NCBI RefSeq assembly: GCF_002150035.1
Contig: NZ_NETS01000010.1
Location: forward strand, 248,001-312,000
DNA from: Leptospira venezuelensis
Lineage (GTDB): Bacteria > Spirochaetota > Leptospiria > Leptospirales > Leptospiraceae
Direction: 5' to 3'
DNA: 64,000 bases
Each line of letters opens with the position of its first letter. The stretch's first letter is position 1. Both the position numbers and the translations under genes were made by a program. The notes under the pieces are model-generated. The model did no database searches. It was not told the origin of the DNA and saw only the letters and a list, made by a program, of their open reading frames with translations. Below are positions 33,602 through 42,594 of this stretch, one piece after another.

Positions 33602-33960
33602 TGGCGGAGATTATGGAAGCTCATTCTTTAACCGGAAAAAAATGTAAATCTTGTGGATTTGAAGCTACTGATCCTGTAGTTTCCTGCACAAGCTGCGGAT
33701 CGGAAGATGTAGAAGCTAAGACTTTTTCAGGAAAAGGAAAAGTTTACACTTACACTGTGGTTCACGTTGGTTTCGGTCATTTGGCTCCAAGAGCGCCTTA
33801 CGTTCTTGCAGTCATCGAACTGGAAGAAGGTGCAAAAACCATGAGTATTATCGAAGGAGAATACCAAGGGAAACCTGTCACCGAATCTATTGCGATAGAT
33901 ATGCCGGTTCTTTTCGATAGAACGGAAACTTCTACGGGATTTATTTTTAAACCCGCATGA
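33601..33960 (+). CDS. Zinc-ribbon/OB-fold (DUF35-like) thiolase partner
   Basis: A 119-residue protein whose ATG overlaps the thiolase stop (base 33601). The N-terminal rubredoxin-like zinc ribbon is CKSCGFEATDPVVSCTSCG, with four Cys, and the OB-fold follows (VYTYTVVHVGFGHLAPRAPYVLAVIELEEG). These proteins usually form a stable complex with an SCP2-type thiolase and supply CoA-binding surface. Here it closes a three-gene operon before a strong terminator. Confidence 0.87.
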   Translation: MAEIMEAHSLTGKKCKSCGFEATDPVVSCTSCGSEDVEAKTFSGKGKVYTYTVVHVGFGHLAPRAPYVLAVIELEEGAKTMSIIEGEYQGKPVTESIAIDMPVLFDRTETSTGFIFKPA

Positions 33961-33970
33961 TCTAAAAAGG

Positions 33971-34004
33971 AAAGCGGGGTGGGACTTACCCCGCTTTTGT
34001 TTTA
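33971..34004 (+). terminator. Strong intrinsic terminator of the SDR/thiolase operon
   Basis: AAAGCGGGG (33971-33979) pairs exactly with CCCCGCTTT (33989-33997), 9-nt loop, followed by TGTTTTA. It is placed 10 bp after the zinc-ribbon gene stop, the expected distance. Confidence 0.88.
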
Positions 34005-34211
34005 CAAAAAACCAATAAGTCCGATTCTTTTCCATTCTTAGAAATCGATATTAAGAATCATCTCCCGATATTTTGACAAAAGTCAATTTTCGGATCCTTC
34101 TTCATATTACTCGAATCCTTTGCAGATATCGCTCCGACAATACCGTGACAAAAAGTTCTTTGCTTTCTCTTTCTAAAAAAGAAACTTGGAACCAATATAA
34201 AGGAGTAATCC

Positions 34212-34625
34212 ATGAAGACTCGGGCAATCCTGATTTCCCTTTTTGTTTCCATTCTCTCCCTCATCTTCCTATTGAACTGCGGAGATAAAGAAAAGCCGAA
34301 AGAAGAAGCTGCACCTGTAGCAAGCGCAGCAACTTTAAGTCCAGAAGTAGAAGAAGGTAAAAAACTTTTTCTTGAGAACGGATGTAACGCATGTCACGGA
34401 GATACCGGTGCTGGAGACGGAGCAGCTGCGGCTAGCTTAAATCCAAAACCTAGAAATTACAAAGCACCTGCTAACGAGTGGAAAAATGGTCCTACAGAAG
34501 CGGGAATTCTGAAAACTTTGAATAACGGAATTCCAAGCAACCCTGTGATGACTTCCTACAAGTTCTTAGGTGACGAAAAACTTAAAAAGATTTCTAAGTA
34601 CGTAATCTACCTAAACCAAAATTAA
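34212..34625 (+). CDS. Class I cytochrome c lipoprotein
   Basis: A 137-residue protein. The signal peptide ends at IFLLNCGDKE (lipobox). The haem motif is CNACH (about residues 56-60), and the axial Met is in NPVMTSY near the C-terminus, with YVIYLNQ as the closing helix. It is a small mono-haem electron carrier tethered to the envelope. It follows a good RBS (AAAGGAG) and ends in a T-tailed hairpin. Confidence 0.9.
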   Translation: MKTRAILISLFVSILSLIFLLNCGDKEKPKEEAAPVASAATLSPEVEEGKKLFLENGCNACHGDTGAGDGAAAASLNPKPRNYKAPANEWKNGPTEAGILKTLNNGIPSNPVMTSYKFLGDEKLKKISKYVIYLNQN

Positions 34626-34637
34626 TTCAAATTCTTC

Positions 34638-34670
34638 GGGAGTCCAAAAGGGCTCCCATCTTGATTTTTT
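34638..34670 (+). terminator. Terminator after cytochrome c
   Basis: GGGAGTCC-AAAA-GGGCTCCC (34638-34657, one mismatch) is followed by ATCTTGATTTTTT. Standard layout 12 bp after the stop. Confidence 0.8.
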
Positions 34671-34717
34671 CTCACTTTTCTTCTGGAAGTTTTCCACCCC
34701 CATTTCAACCTAGCATT

Positions 34718-34930
34718 GTGAGCCAATCCTCTTCTTTACCACATTGCGACAGTTGCGGAACGGACAGAAAATCCCCTCTTTCGAGAGAGGTGAAAACTTA
34801 TGGTAACTGGGCCTGGTTTTTGATCCTTTTCGGGATTTCTTCCAAACCTACTACTGTTTCTTTTCAATGTTCCCAATGCGGCCAGATTTTCGACAGACTT
34901 TCTCCGGAGGAACTAGAGCACTACGTTTAA
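34718..34930 (+). CDS. Small zinc-ribbon protein
   Basis: About 70 residues from the GTG at 34718; a TTG at 34661 would sit inside the preceding terminator and is less likely. It carries HCDSCG near the start and FQCSQCGQIFDRLSPEEL near the end, two CxxC pairs that form a zinc ribbon around an aromatic segment (TYGNWAWFLILFGIS). The role is unknown; such small ribbons often assist transcription or metal handling. The start codon lacks a clear RBS, so this call is moderate. Confidence 0.5.
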   Translation: MSQSSSLPHCDSCGTDRKSPLSREVKTYGNWAWFLILFGISSKPTTVSFQCSQCGQIFDRLSPEELEHYV

Positions 34931-35019
34931 CGGATTACTTTCAGTAGGCGGTCGGTTTTTCCCAGGAAACGGGATTGACTGTCTTCGAGAGGAAAGGTCT
35001 TTTGTGCTAAATAAGGCAG

Positions 35020-35358
35020 ATGTCTGACGAATTCAAAATAAACGTGGATCTTGAACCTAATGTCCCGGTAATCCATATCTCTGGAGAAATTACCTCCGAG
35101 GCGGATGACGAAATTTTAGGAAAATACCAATCCATTCCCGAACAACGTAGGACCAGGGTGATTTTGAATTTCCATGGAACGTCTTACATCAATTCGGCGG
35201 GACTTGCGACATTGATCAGTTTGATAACCAAAGCAAGTGAATCTTCTTCCAAAATTGAATTTGCCGGTTTAAACGATCATTTCAGAAAAGTAATGGATAT
35301 AGTCGGTCTTACGGATTTCGTCTTAATCCACAACACTCTGCAAGAAGCTCTTAGTTAA
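35020..35358 (+). CDS. STAS-domain anti-sigma factor antagonist-like protein
   Basis: A 112-residue single STAS domain. VIHISGEIT opens the fold, and YINSAGLATLISLI holds the Ser that is phosphorylated in SpoIIAA-type antagonists. The final helix LTDFVLIHNTLQEAL is complete. No cognate anti-sigma kinase is adjacent. A SpoIIE-type phosphatase lies at 10786 but is about 22 kb away. It converges with kdsB, whose stop overlaps its own by 4 bp. Confidence 0.88.
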   Translation: MSDEFKINVDLEPNVPVIHISGEITSEADDEILGKYQSIPEQRRTRVILNFHGTSYINSAGLATLISLITKASESSSKIEFAGLNDHFRKVMDIVGLTDFVLIHNTLQEALS

Positions 35359-36098
35359 GGGATCAGTCCCTTCTTCTTAAAATCCTCTACTACTAGTTCC
35401 AAATCTTCGGGCGTGTCCACGCTCAATGCTGCGCGGCTTGCTATATACACTCCGATAGAATGTCCTGCTTCCATTGCTCTTAATTGTTCGAGTGATTCTG
35501 ATTCCTCTAACGCGCTTGGGGGAAGATCAGGATATCCAAGTAAGAAGTCCCGATCGTATCCATAGATCCCCAGATGTCTATAAGCAGGCACAGTTTTTTT
35601 AAATTGGCTAGGGATTGCGGAACGGGAGAAGTAGAGCGCCTTTCTATTCTTATCAATTACTACTTTGACCCTGTTCGGATCTTGGATCTCATTTTCTTCT
35701 AATAGAACAGCTGAAGTGCTCATCGCCCAATCCGGTCTTTCCAGTTTGAGTTTTGCAACTCCGTCTATGAGTTCCGATTCTATTCCAGGTTCGTCGCCTT
35801 GTATATTGATGATAATGCCTGAGTCAGGATATTTAAGTGCAACTTCTCTGATCCTATCTGTTCCTGAAGGGTGATCTGGAGATGTCATTACCGCCTTACC
35901 ACCATTATCCGATACAATCTGTAAGATCCTTTCGTCGTCGGTAGCGACTACTACATCATGTAAAAGAGAAGACTTTAGAGAATTCTTATATGTCCAGGCG
36001 ATCATAGGAAGGTCCCCGATCTTGGCTAATGGTTTGCCAGGAAATCGGGAACTTCCGTATCTTGCGGGTATGACCCCGAGGATTTTCGGTTTTGTCAT
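35355..36098 (-). CDS. kdsB: 3-deoxy-manno-octulosonate cytidylyltransferase
   Basis: A 247-residue CMP-Kdo synthetase. The CTP-binding start VIPARYGSSRFPGKPL, the catalytic region INIQGDEP, VKVVIDKNRKALYFSRSAIP and YRHLGIYGYDRDFL are all typical of KdsB. It makes CMP-Kdo for lipid A core assembly in the cytoplasm. It begins at the last base of the fliL stop, so it is the tail of the flagellar operon. The product links LPS synthesis to this unit by transcription only. Confidence 0.93.
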   Translation of the reverse strand: MTKPKILGVIPARYGSSRFPGKPLAKIGDLPMIAWTYKNSLKSSLLHDVVVATDDERILQIVSDNGGKAVMTSPDHPSGTDRIREVALKYPDSGIIINIQGDEPGIESELIDGVAKLKLERPDWAMSTSAVLLEENEIQDPNRVKVVIDKNRKALYFSRSAIPSQFKKTVPAYRHLGIYGYDRDFLLGYPDLPPSALEESESLEQLRAMEAGHSIGVYIASRAALSVDTPEDLELVVEDFKKKGLIP

Positions 36099-36622
36099 CA
36101 GTTGACGATAAATTCTGTGAAGTAAACTTCTTGGATCTTTCCGTCAGAGAGAATATGATTGATCTGAGCCTTGATCTCTTCTCTCAAATCCAATTGATCC
36201 TCTACATCGATCAGGTCATCCTTGGTCTTTCTTCCTATAATTAGGTTTACCAAGTCTCTCATCTGAGCGATCCTTTCCGCAAGTTCTGCAGTGATCTTAG
36301 CATCGTCTCTCGCAACTCCAAAAGATAATTTCATCTTTACGAAGTGAGTTTCACCTTTATCCGCAGTGTTAATTCTGAACTCTTCCTGGAATTGGAAGGT
36401 CATTAATGGCGGAGGTGGTTTTACTAAGGCCACGTTTTTCATTTCACGGAAAGTGCTAGTCGCAGCCTGTTTCGCAACAAACATGGAAACAAGTACAACT
36501 ATGATAATTCCAAATACAGCACCGGCAATATAGATCAGCCATTTGATGAGCGGAGACGAGCCGGCGCCGGCATCCGCCGCGGGTAAACCGCCTTCTTCCT
36601 CGTCTATTTCGGGATCGCCCAT
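36098..36622 (-). CDS. fliL: Flagellar basal-body protein FliL
   Basis: A 174-residue FliL. A single membrane helix (IYIAGAVFGIIIVVLVSMFV, about residues 31-50) is preceded by a short acidic N-terminus, and a periplasmic FliL domain follows (EFRINTADKGETHFVKMKLSFGV ... EIKAQINHILSDGKIQEVYFTEFIVN). FliL supports motor and stator function, and in spirochaetes affects periplasmic flagellum output. It follows motB and precedes kdsB on the same strand. Confidence 0.9.
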   Translation of the reverse strand: MGDPEIDEEEGGLPAADAGAGSSPLIKWLIYIAGAVFGIIIVVLVSMFVAKQAATSTFREMKNVALVKPPPPLMTFQFQEEFRINTADKGETHFVKMKLSFGVARDDAKITAELAERIAQMRDLVNLIIGRKTKDDLIDVEDQLDLREEIKAQINHILSDGKIQEVYFTEFIVN

Positions 36623-36643
36623 GGGTATTCTCCTTTTACTCTA

Positions 36644-37471
36644 CTATAATCCACTTTCGGTAGAAGTTTCCGAACCAGGAACTCGGCTCTTAGGCAGGCC
36701 AAAGTTAGATTCGTATTCACTTCGTTTGGTGGATTTTTCCGTTAAGATTACGATATCAATTCTTCTATTGAATGCTTTTGCTTCTGGACTTCCTTGGTTC
36801 TCGACAACCAAAGGTCTATAAGATCCGAAACTCACAGCTTGGAACCAACTCGGATCCAACTTTCCAACTCCAACTATATAGTCAGTGGAGTTTATTGCTC
36901 TCGCTCCTGCGAGATCCCAGTTGTTTAAATAAGTTCTTTCTTCCCTGCTCGGATTAGCGCCGGGCAATACTGCGTCTGCGTCACAGTGACCTTCTACCCT
37001 TACGAATCTTTCTAATCCCTTGATGAGTCCGCTGGCTTTTTTGAGCGTATTTTTAATCGGTTCCTGTAAGATTGCGGAGCCTGGATTAAAATAATCAGCT
37101 CCTACTAAACTGATCACAAGACCTCTTTCATCTTCCGTTACTCGTACTTTTCCTGCTTCTATCTCAGGTTTGAATAATTCTGTAGCGGTCTTCTTAGATT
37201 TAGAAAGCGCCTTTCCAGTAGTCATGGAAGGAAGACTTTCTATATTCATACCCATCTCTTCCAATTTTCCTTTGGAAAGAGTTTGGCCGCCGTCAAAAAA
37301 TCCTGTAGTGGTCTTGAACGCGGATAGAATGATCTGCATCTCGATCGCGTTTGTCTTACCTGTACGGTATAACATAATGAAGAAGCAAAGAAGAAGTGTA
37401 ACCATGTCTCCATAAGTAAGCATGTACTCTGGAATATTCTGGATACATTCTGGACATTTCTGTTTTGCCAT
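36644..37471 (-). CDS. motB: Flagellar stator protein MotB
   Basis: A 275-residue stator protein. The N-terminal membrane helix reads YMLTYGDMVTLLLCFFIML, with the proton-conducting Asp of MotB. A plug region and a C-terminal OmpA/peptidoglycan-binding domain follow (DYFNPGSAI, RVEGHCDADA, NNWDLAGARA, VSFGSYRP, NRRIDIVIL). GHCD replaces the usual GHTD. It anchors MotA to peptidoglycan. The gene lies 21 bp downstream of motA on the same strand. Confidence 0.93.
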   Translation of the reverse strand: MAKQKCPECIQNIPEYMLTYGDMVTLLLCFFIMLYRTGKTNAIEMQIILSAFKTTTGFFDGGQTLSKGKLEEMGMNIESLPSMTTGKALSKSKKTATELFKPEIEAGKVRVTEDERGLVISLVGADYFNPGSAILQEPIKNTLKKASGLIKGLERFVRVEGHCDADAVLPGANPSREERTYLNNWDLAGARAINSTDYIVGVGKLDPSWFQAVSFGSYRPLVVENQGSPEAKAFNRRIDIVILTEKSTKRSEYESNFGLPKSRVPGSETSTESGL

Positions 37472-37492
37472 ATTCTTCTTCCGAAATAAATC

Positions 37493-38275
37493 TTAATCGT
37501 TTTCGTCTTTTAATACGCCGCGTTCGCCAGGTGGCAGATAACTTGCGAGCTTATCTTTCACGATACGTGGGTTATCTCCTGACTGAATGGAGAGTGTACC
37601 TTCTATCATGATCTGTCTTACTAATAATTCGTCTTCGGATTTACGTATGAGTTTTTTCATGATGGGGATCGCGACCATATTCGCCCCCATAGATCCGTAC
37701 AATGTGGTGATCAAAGCAGCCGCCATCCCTGTTCCGATCGCACTCGCGTCTCCGGATCCAAGGTTCTTTAACATCTGAACGAGTCCGATAAGAGTTCCGA
37801 TCATCCCGAATGCAGGTGCAAGCGCTCCCCAGTTTTCCCACCAGGCTTTTCCAGCACCGTGTCTCGAGGCAATATTACTCATTTCGGTTTCCATAATATT
37901 CCGAACGAGTTCAGGATCGGTTCCATCCACTACAAGGGTAATTCCCTTTCTTAAAAATTCTTCAGGAAGTTCGTTCACATCATCTTCTAATGCGAGTAGA
38001 CCTTCTCTCCTTGCTTTTTCGGAGAAGGAAACTAATGTTTTAATGAGTCCGATCAAATCGCTTTTTTCTTCTCTAAAAGCCTTACGAGTTACCTTGCCTA
38101 ATTCCAAAGTATTTTGCCAAGGTACAGCCATAACCGTACAAGCAGTTGCCCCTCCGAATGTAATTAGGATCGAAGGAATGTCCACGATATCGATCGGATT
38201 CAAACCGGCAGAGAGAATCCCGAAAATAAATACGGTTATCGCGGCGCCGAAGCCTATGATTGTAGCTATATCCAT
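37493..38275 (-). CDS. motA: Flagellar stator protein MotA
   Basis: A 260-residue MotA with four membrane helices: the N-terminal pair (TIIGFGAAITVFIFGIL, PSILITFGGATACTVMAV) and the C-terminal pair (LAPAFGMIGTLIGLVQML, GMAAALITTLYGSMGANMVAIPI). The cytoplasmic loop between helices 2 and 3 carries the charged residues that contact the rotor. It sits between flbD and motB in the flagellar stator run. Confidence 0.94.
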   Translation of the reverse strand: MDIATIIGFGAAITVFIFGILSAGLNPIDIVDIPSILITFGGATACTVMAVPWQNTLELGKVTRKAFREEKSDLIGLIKTLVSFSEKARREGLLALEDDVNELPEEFLRKGITLVVDGTDPELVRNIMETEMSNIASRHGAGKAWWENWGALAPAFGMIGTLIGLVQMLKNLGSGDASAIGTGMAAALITTLYGSMGANMVAIPIMKKLIRKSEDELLVRQIMIEGTLSIQSGDNPRIVKDKLASYLPPGERGVLKDEND

Positions 38276-38281
38276 TGTAGT

Positions 38282-38506
38282 TTAATCTGCCCTCTTAAAT
38301 TGATCCGGCGCGGAACCCAAAGGAAACACCAGCACTCGTTTTTTGAACTCCAAAATTTTCTCGATCACTTCGGGTATACTTTCCAGGACCACATATTTTC
38401 TATCATTAGACAAAGTGATCGTAGTATCCGGATTAGCTTCGATACATTCAATATGAGAGGCGTTCAGAACGAATTCATTTCCTTTTAATCTATGTAAAGT
38501 AATCAC
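38282..38506 (-). CDS. flbD: FlbD/SwrD-family flagellar protein
   Basis: A 74-residue protein with the FlbD fold: MITLHRLKGNEFVLNASHIE at the start, then DTTITLSNDRKYVVLESIPEVIEKILEFK. FlbD/SwrD proteins are encoded beside motA/motB in many bacteria and affect stator function or flagellar power. It is the first gene of the flagellar run and overlaps the glycosyltransferase gene by 4 bp. Confidence 0.88.
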   Translation of the reverse strand: MITLHRLKGNEFVLNASHIECIEANPDTTITLSNDRKYVVLESIPEVIEKILEFKKRVLVFPLGSAPDQFKRAD

Positions 38507-39606
38507 ACGCCCCTCCTTTTTCCAGAGTTCTTGTTTATAGTCTCGACCGTCTTTTGGATTTGGATGATGAATTTTTCCTCTGTAAAACGGTTTACCGAGG
38601 CCTGAAAGTCCTTAGGTTTCCATTCTTTCCGGTCGGATTCCTCGATTGCTGAGTTCAACGCCTCTACTGTTTGCTCTCTGAAGAATAGCCCAGTCTTTCC
38701 GGAGACCACTGTTTCCAAGGCTCCACCTTTCGCATAAGCCAGAACAGGAGTACAATACCCCTGGGCCTCAACGGGTGCGATCCCGAAATCTTCCATCCCA
38801 GGAAAAATGAATGTCTTTGCCTTGGCCATATACTCTTGCACTTCATTTCTTGGCCTATGAGGTAAGATCTCCACATTCGGGGGAAGATCTTTTATAAGTT
38901 TCTTATATTCTTGGCCGCTTCCTAAAATTTTAAGCGGCCTCCCATTCTTTCGGTAAGCTTCTATTGCCAAGTCGATCCGTTTATAAGGAGCGAATGCGGA
39001 CACGATCAGATCGAAGTTTTCTTTCTTTCCCGCTTTGACCTTAAAACCTTTAGGCAAACAAGGGGGATAAACTACCTTGGAATCCCTTCTATAAAACTTT
39101 TGGATCCTTCTCGCAACGAACTCCGAGTTGCATAAGAATGAGTCCACTCTATTGGAAGAAACAGAATCCCAAGTACGAAGATAATTAGAAACAAGTTCGA
39201 ATGCGAAAAATTTTAAACCGCTTCTCGCAGGAAAATAATCATAATACAAGTCCCAAACATATCTCATGGGAGAATGTACATAACTGATATGGATGGCGTC
39301 AGGATCAGGGATCACACCTTTTGCAACACAATGAGAAGAAGATAGGATCAGATCATATCCTCTTAGATCCAAAGACTCTATCGCAGTTGGAAATAATGGA
39401 AGATACCAGCGATATTTGGATTTGAAAGGAAGATTATCAGTGAAAGCGGTTACGATCTTTCTATTTTCTATTCTTTCGTTTAACTTTCCTTTTTCATAAA
39501 AAAGGGTAAATAGATCTGCATCTGGAAATACTTTTAGGATAGAATCGAGTACAATCTCTCCTCCCCTCATTCCATTCAGCCAATCATGGATCACTGCGAC
39601 TTTCAT
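38503..39606 (-). CDS. Family 4-type glycosyltransferase
   Basis: A 367-residue GT-B glycosyltransferase. The N-terminal MKVAVIHDWLNGMRGGEIVLDS is typical of the group, and the C-terminal donor-binding region is GMEDFGIAPVEAQGYCTPVLAYAKGGALETV, with the E-x7-E pattern. A sugar nucleotide donor and a lipid-linked or surface glycan acceptor are likely but not specified. It overlaps flbD by 4 bp (ATGA), so it is cotranscribed with the motility genes. Confidence 0.88.
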   Translation of the reverse strand: MKVAVIHDWLNGMRGGEIVLDSILKVFPDADLFTLFYEKGKLNERIENRKIVTAFTDNLPFKSKYRWYLPLFPTAIESLDLRGYDLILSSSHCVAKGVIPDPDAIHISYVHSPMRYVWDLYYDYFPARSGLKFFAFELVSNYLRTWDSVSSNRVDSFLCNSEFVARRIQKFYRRDSKVVYPPCLPKGFKVKAGKKENFDLIVSAFAPYKRIDLAIEAYRKNGRPLKILGSGQEYKKLIKDLPPNVEILPHRPRNEVQEYMAKAKTFIFPGMEDFGIAPVEAQGYCTPVLAYAKGGALETVVSGKTGLFFREQTVEALNSAIEESDRKEWKPKDFQASVNRFTEEKFIIQIQKTVETINKNSGKRRGV

Positions 39607-39669
39607 AGGTACTAGGATCGGCAGGGTAGCTTAGTTTGTCCCCGCCTTTTCGAAGCGGTTCTGCCGGAC

Positions 39670-40473
39670 TTATAGTTTGTTCAGATAGAAATCGCTGGAA
39701 ATCCCACCGATGATGGTAGTCCTACGATACAAATTGATAGAGAAAGGAATGGGAGCGCTTCTTTCTATCTTGCGGTATCCTTCGACGTATCTTCTGGCAT
39801 CATCTCCTAAAATTCTCATATCGGTCAAAGTCTCAGCCAAATTATCATAGGTATCCGGATCGTTTATGAACCTAGGAATAGAACCATTACTACTTTTAAG
39901 TTTGTATGAGATCTCTTCCATGTTCGCGAACATCAGATTGATATCTTCTTTATTCTCTCGGATCACACCGGTTGATGCCGCAAAAAAGTCATCATAGTAT
40001 CTGGCAGAAGGAGCAAAGTCTGGACGAAAGTCCTCTTCTTCCTTATATGTTGGTTTGAAGAATGCCTGCTTGGAATCTTCTTCCGCACTCCCGGGATTAA
40101 TATCTATGGTCCTTCCAGAAAGAACAGTTGCTGTCCTAAAACTAATATCATAGTTTGAATACAATGTGATAGGTTCTGCAAGGCGTATGGTTATCTCTAC
40201 TGCCTTTGTCCTGTTCTTATCCAAAAATCTTTTGTCAGGAACTTCTTCTATCCCGACCACATCTACATCTCTAACGATCCCTCTCTCCAATCCTAAAATA
40301 CTGACTGGAGTTCCCGGGCGTATACCTTGAGACTTTGGATAATAAATTTTTAAAGTATAAGGATAATCTTCTTCGGAACCTGATCGTTCTATCACTGCTT
40401 GGTATAAGAGTACGAAAAAAGCACAAAAGAAAACGAAACCTATATGTATGGGAGAAGGGATCGGAAATTTCAT
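39670..40473 (-). CDS. MlaD/MCE-domain protein
   Basis: A 267-residue protein with an N-terminal anchor helix (IHIGFVFFCAFFVLLYQAVI) and a single MCE domain (YTLKIYYPKSQGIRPGTPVSILGLERGIV, with the V-x-x-x-G-V/I turn). The C-terminal part is helical. It resembles substrate-binding MlaD/MCE proteins that move lipids between membranes, but no ABC permease or ATPase is adjacent. It precedes the glycosyltransferase on the same strand with 63 bp between. Confidence 0.8.
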   Translation of the reverse strand: MKFPIPSPIHIGFVFFCAFFVLLYQAVIERSGSEEDYPYTLKIYYPKSQGIRPGTPVSILGLERGIVRDVDVVGIEEVPDKRFLDKNRTKAVEITIRLAEPITLYSNYDISFRTATVLSGRTIDINPGSAEEDSKQAFFKPTYKEEEDFRPDFAPSARYYDDFFAASTGVIRENKEDINLMFANMEEISYKLKSSNGSIPRFINDPDTYDNLAETLTDMRILGDDARRYVEGYRKIERSAPIPFSINLYRRTTIIGGISSDFYLNKL

Positions 40474-40609
40474 ACTTTCTTCTATTAGAAACTTCGGCTC
40501 CGGATTCGGATCAACTAAATCCTTCTAAATCAAAAATAGATGGGCGAAATTTTAGAGAATTTCCCGATAATTCTAAGGGAAAGGAAGAAAAAACCTGCTC
40601 AAAACGCCT

Positions 40610-41353
40610 ATGAGACATAATATAATTGACTTTTTGAAAGAATCCGTTCAAAAAAGAACGAGTTGGTGGCTTCTGGCCTTCCTCTTTCTATTGGCAAGCA
40701 CTCTAGGCTGGGGATATAGGAAAGGGACCCTTCCCCAGGAGTTGAATAAACTCATACTGACAGGACACGAAACTCTTAGAACGGAAGAAATAGTTCAGAT
40801 CATGGGTATCCAACCGGGAACCTCTTTCGAAAATTACGACCTCGGCCAAATGGAACACCGACTAACCTCACATCCCAGAATCAAATCCGCTCATTTGGAA
40901 AAGAAAACGGACGACCAGTTGCTGGTAGAGATCACCGAAAGAAAACCGAATTATCTTGTGAACTCCGACGGCCACCTTTTCGAAATAGATCCTGAGCTTA
41001 AAATAATTTCTATGGATGATGTTAGGAGCAAAGGACTTACGGTTCTTTCTGGAACTTTTCCAAGAGAAAAAGGAGAAGTAGTCGGCGCTGCATTCAAAGA
41101 TCTTCATACTTCCGTGGAGAATGCATTTCGTTCCTATCCAGCATTAAAGACCCGAATCTCCGAAGTGTCCTTGCATGAAGACGGAGAAATTTTTGTCTAC
41201 GCTGACACTCCTCTACCAGTTCGCATCCAAGTTGGGACCTTATTCCAAACGGAACAGGTCAGAAAGTTATATGCTGTATTAGCATATCTTGAAAAAGAAA
41301 AAGTCCGCCCGAAACTCGTGGACATACGAGGAGAAGACGCGGTCTACCATTAA
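40610..41353 (+). CDS. ftsQ: Cell division protein FtsQ/DivIB
   Basis: A 247-residue protein: a short cytoplasmic tail, one membrane helix (WWLLAFLFLLASTLGWGY), a POTRA domain (LNKLILTGHETLRTEEIVQIMGIQPGTSFENYDL), and the FtsQ beta domain with LVEITERKPNYLVNSDGHLFEIDPELKII. Its position directly before ftsA and ftsZ confirms the assignment. It bridges early and late divisome proteins. The divergent MlaD-like gene starts 137 bp away. Confidence 0.9.
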   Translation: MRHNIIDFLKESVQKRTSWWLLAFLFLLASTLGWGYRKGTLPQELNKLILTGHETLRTEEIVQIMGIQPGTSFENYDLGQMEHRLTSHPRIKSAHLEKKTDDQLLVEITERKPNYLVNSDGHLFEIDPELKIISMDDVRSKGLTVLSGTFPREKGEVVGAAFKDLHTSVENAFRSYPALKTRISEVSLHEDGEIFVYADTPLPVRIQVGTLFQTEQVRKLYAVLAYLEKEKVRPKLVDIRGEDAVYH

Positions 41354-41357
41354 GAAT

Positions 41358-42584
41358 ATGGAATCTTCTGAAAGAATCATAGTCTCTCTGGATCTCGGAT
41401 CAGCACTTACAAAGGTGGTGGTAGGTCGTCCTATCTCCGAATACGAAACTGAAATTATCGGAACAGGAATGTTTCCTTCTTCAGGGATCAAAAACGGATC
41501 CATTATCAATATAGAAGCTACCACTCGTTCCATCATAGAAGCTGTGAGCGAGGCAGAACTCATGTGCGGCCAAGAGATCGGTTATGTTGTGGTGAATGTA
41601 ACCGGCAAATCTGTTCGTGCAGACAATTCCAAAGGAGTTGTTGCTATCACGAATAGAGATAGAGTAGTAACCGAACCTGATATAGTTAGAGTAATAGAAG
41701 CCGCACAAGCAGTTCGAGTCCCTGCTGACCAAGAAATTTTACATGTTCTTTCTAAAGAATTCTCCGTAGACGATCAAACTTCTATCAAAGATCCGATAGG
41801 GATGACGGGAGTTCGTCTAGAAGCAGAAGTTCATATAGTTACGGCAGGTCTAACAGCACTTCATAATTTAGAAAAATGTATTGAAGCAGCTGGTTTGGCA
41901 GAAGAGACAAGAGTTCTTTCAAGTCTCGCATCTTCAGATGCAGTATTAACTTCCGGAGAAAAAGATCTAGGCACAGCAGTTCTGGACATAGGTGCAGGAA
42001 TTTGTGATCTGATCGTTTATGTGGACGGAGGGATTGCTTATTCTTCCGTGATCCCATTCGGCGGTTATAATGTTACTTCCGATCTTTCCATCGGTTTAAA
42101 GACTACTATTGAAACTGCGGAACTTGTTAAAAAAAGATTCGGCCATTGTTCATTAGAAGAAATAGATCCCACTGAGACCGTTGAGATCCCACCAATCAGC
42201 GGAAGACCTTCCAGAACTGTTCTTAGAGAAGAACTAGTTCATGTGATCGAACCTCGTATGAGGGAAATTTTCGAAATGGTGGACGCAGAACTTATCAAAT
42301 CTGGAAAAAAATCCTTCTTAGCTGGGGGGGTCATCCTTACAGGAGGAGGAAGCCTTTTAGAAGGAATCGAAAGTCTGGCAGAAGATGTATTTCGTCTAAC
42401 GGTAACTCGTGCAAGACCTGCAGGACTCTCCGGGCTTTCGGATAGAGTATCTTCTCCTGAATTCGCTACCGCAGTTGGGCTTATCAAATACGCCTCCAGA
42501 TTAGGGGACATGGAAAGAAAATCCCAGGACAGAAGCGAAACCTGGGGCAAAAAAATTCGGAGATGGATAGAGGAAAACCTCTAA
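41358..42584 (+). CDS. ftsA: Cell division protein FtsA
   Basis: A 408-residue actin-like ATPase from the ATG at 41358, 4 bp after the ftsQ stop. Phosphate-binding motif IVSLDLGSALTKVVV, the SHS2 insert region (VVNVTGKSVRADNSKGVVAI), TAVLDIGAGICDLIVY and VILTGGGSLLEGIESLAEDVF are all present. The C-terminal tail WGKKIRRWIEENL is the amphipathic membrane-targeting helix. It tethers FtsZ to the membrane. Confidence 0.94.
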   Translation: MESSERIIVSLDLGSALTKVVVGRPISEYETEIIGTGMFPSSGIKNGSIINIEATTRSIIEAVSEAELMCGQEIGYVVVNVTGKSVRADNSKGVVAITNRDRVVTEPDIVRVIEAAQAVRVPADQEILHVLSKEFSVDDQTSIKDPIGMTGVRLEAEVHIVTAGLTALHNLEKCIEAAGLAEETRVLSSLASSDAVLTSGEKDLGTAVLDIGAGICDLIVYVDGGIAYSSVIPFGGYNVTSDLSIGLKTTIETAELVKKRFGHCSLEEIDPTETVEIPPISGRPSRTVLREELVHVIEPRMREIFEMVDAELIKSGKKSFLAGGVILTGGGSLLEGIESLAEDVFRLTVTRARPAGLSGLSDRVSSPEFATAVGLIKYASRLGDMERKSQDRSETWGKKIRRWIEENL

Positions 42585-42594
42585 GGGAGTGATC

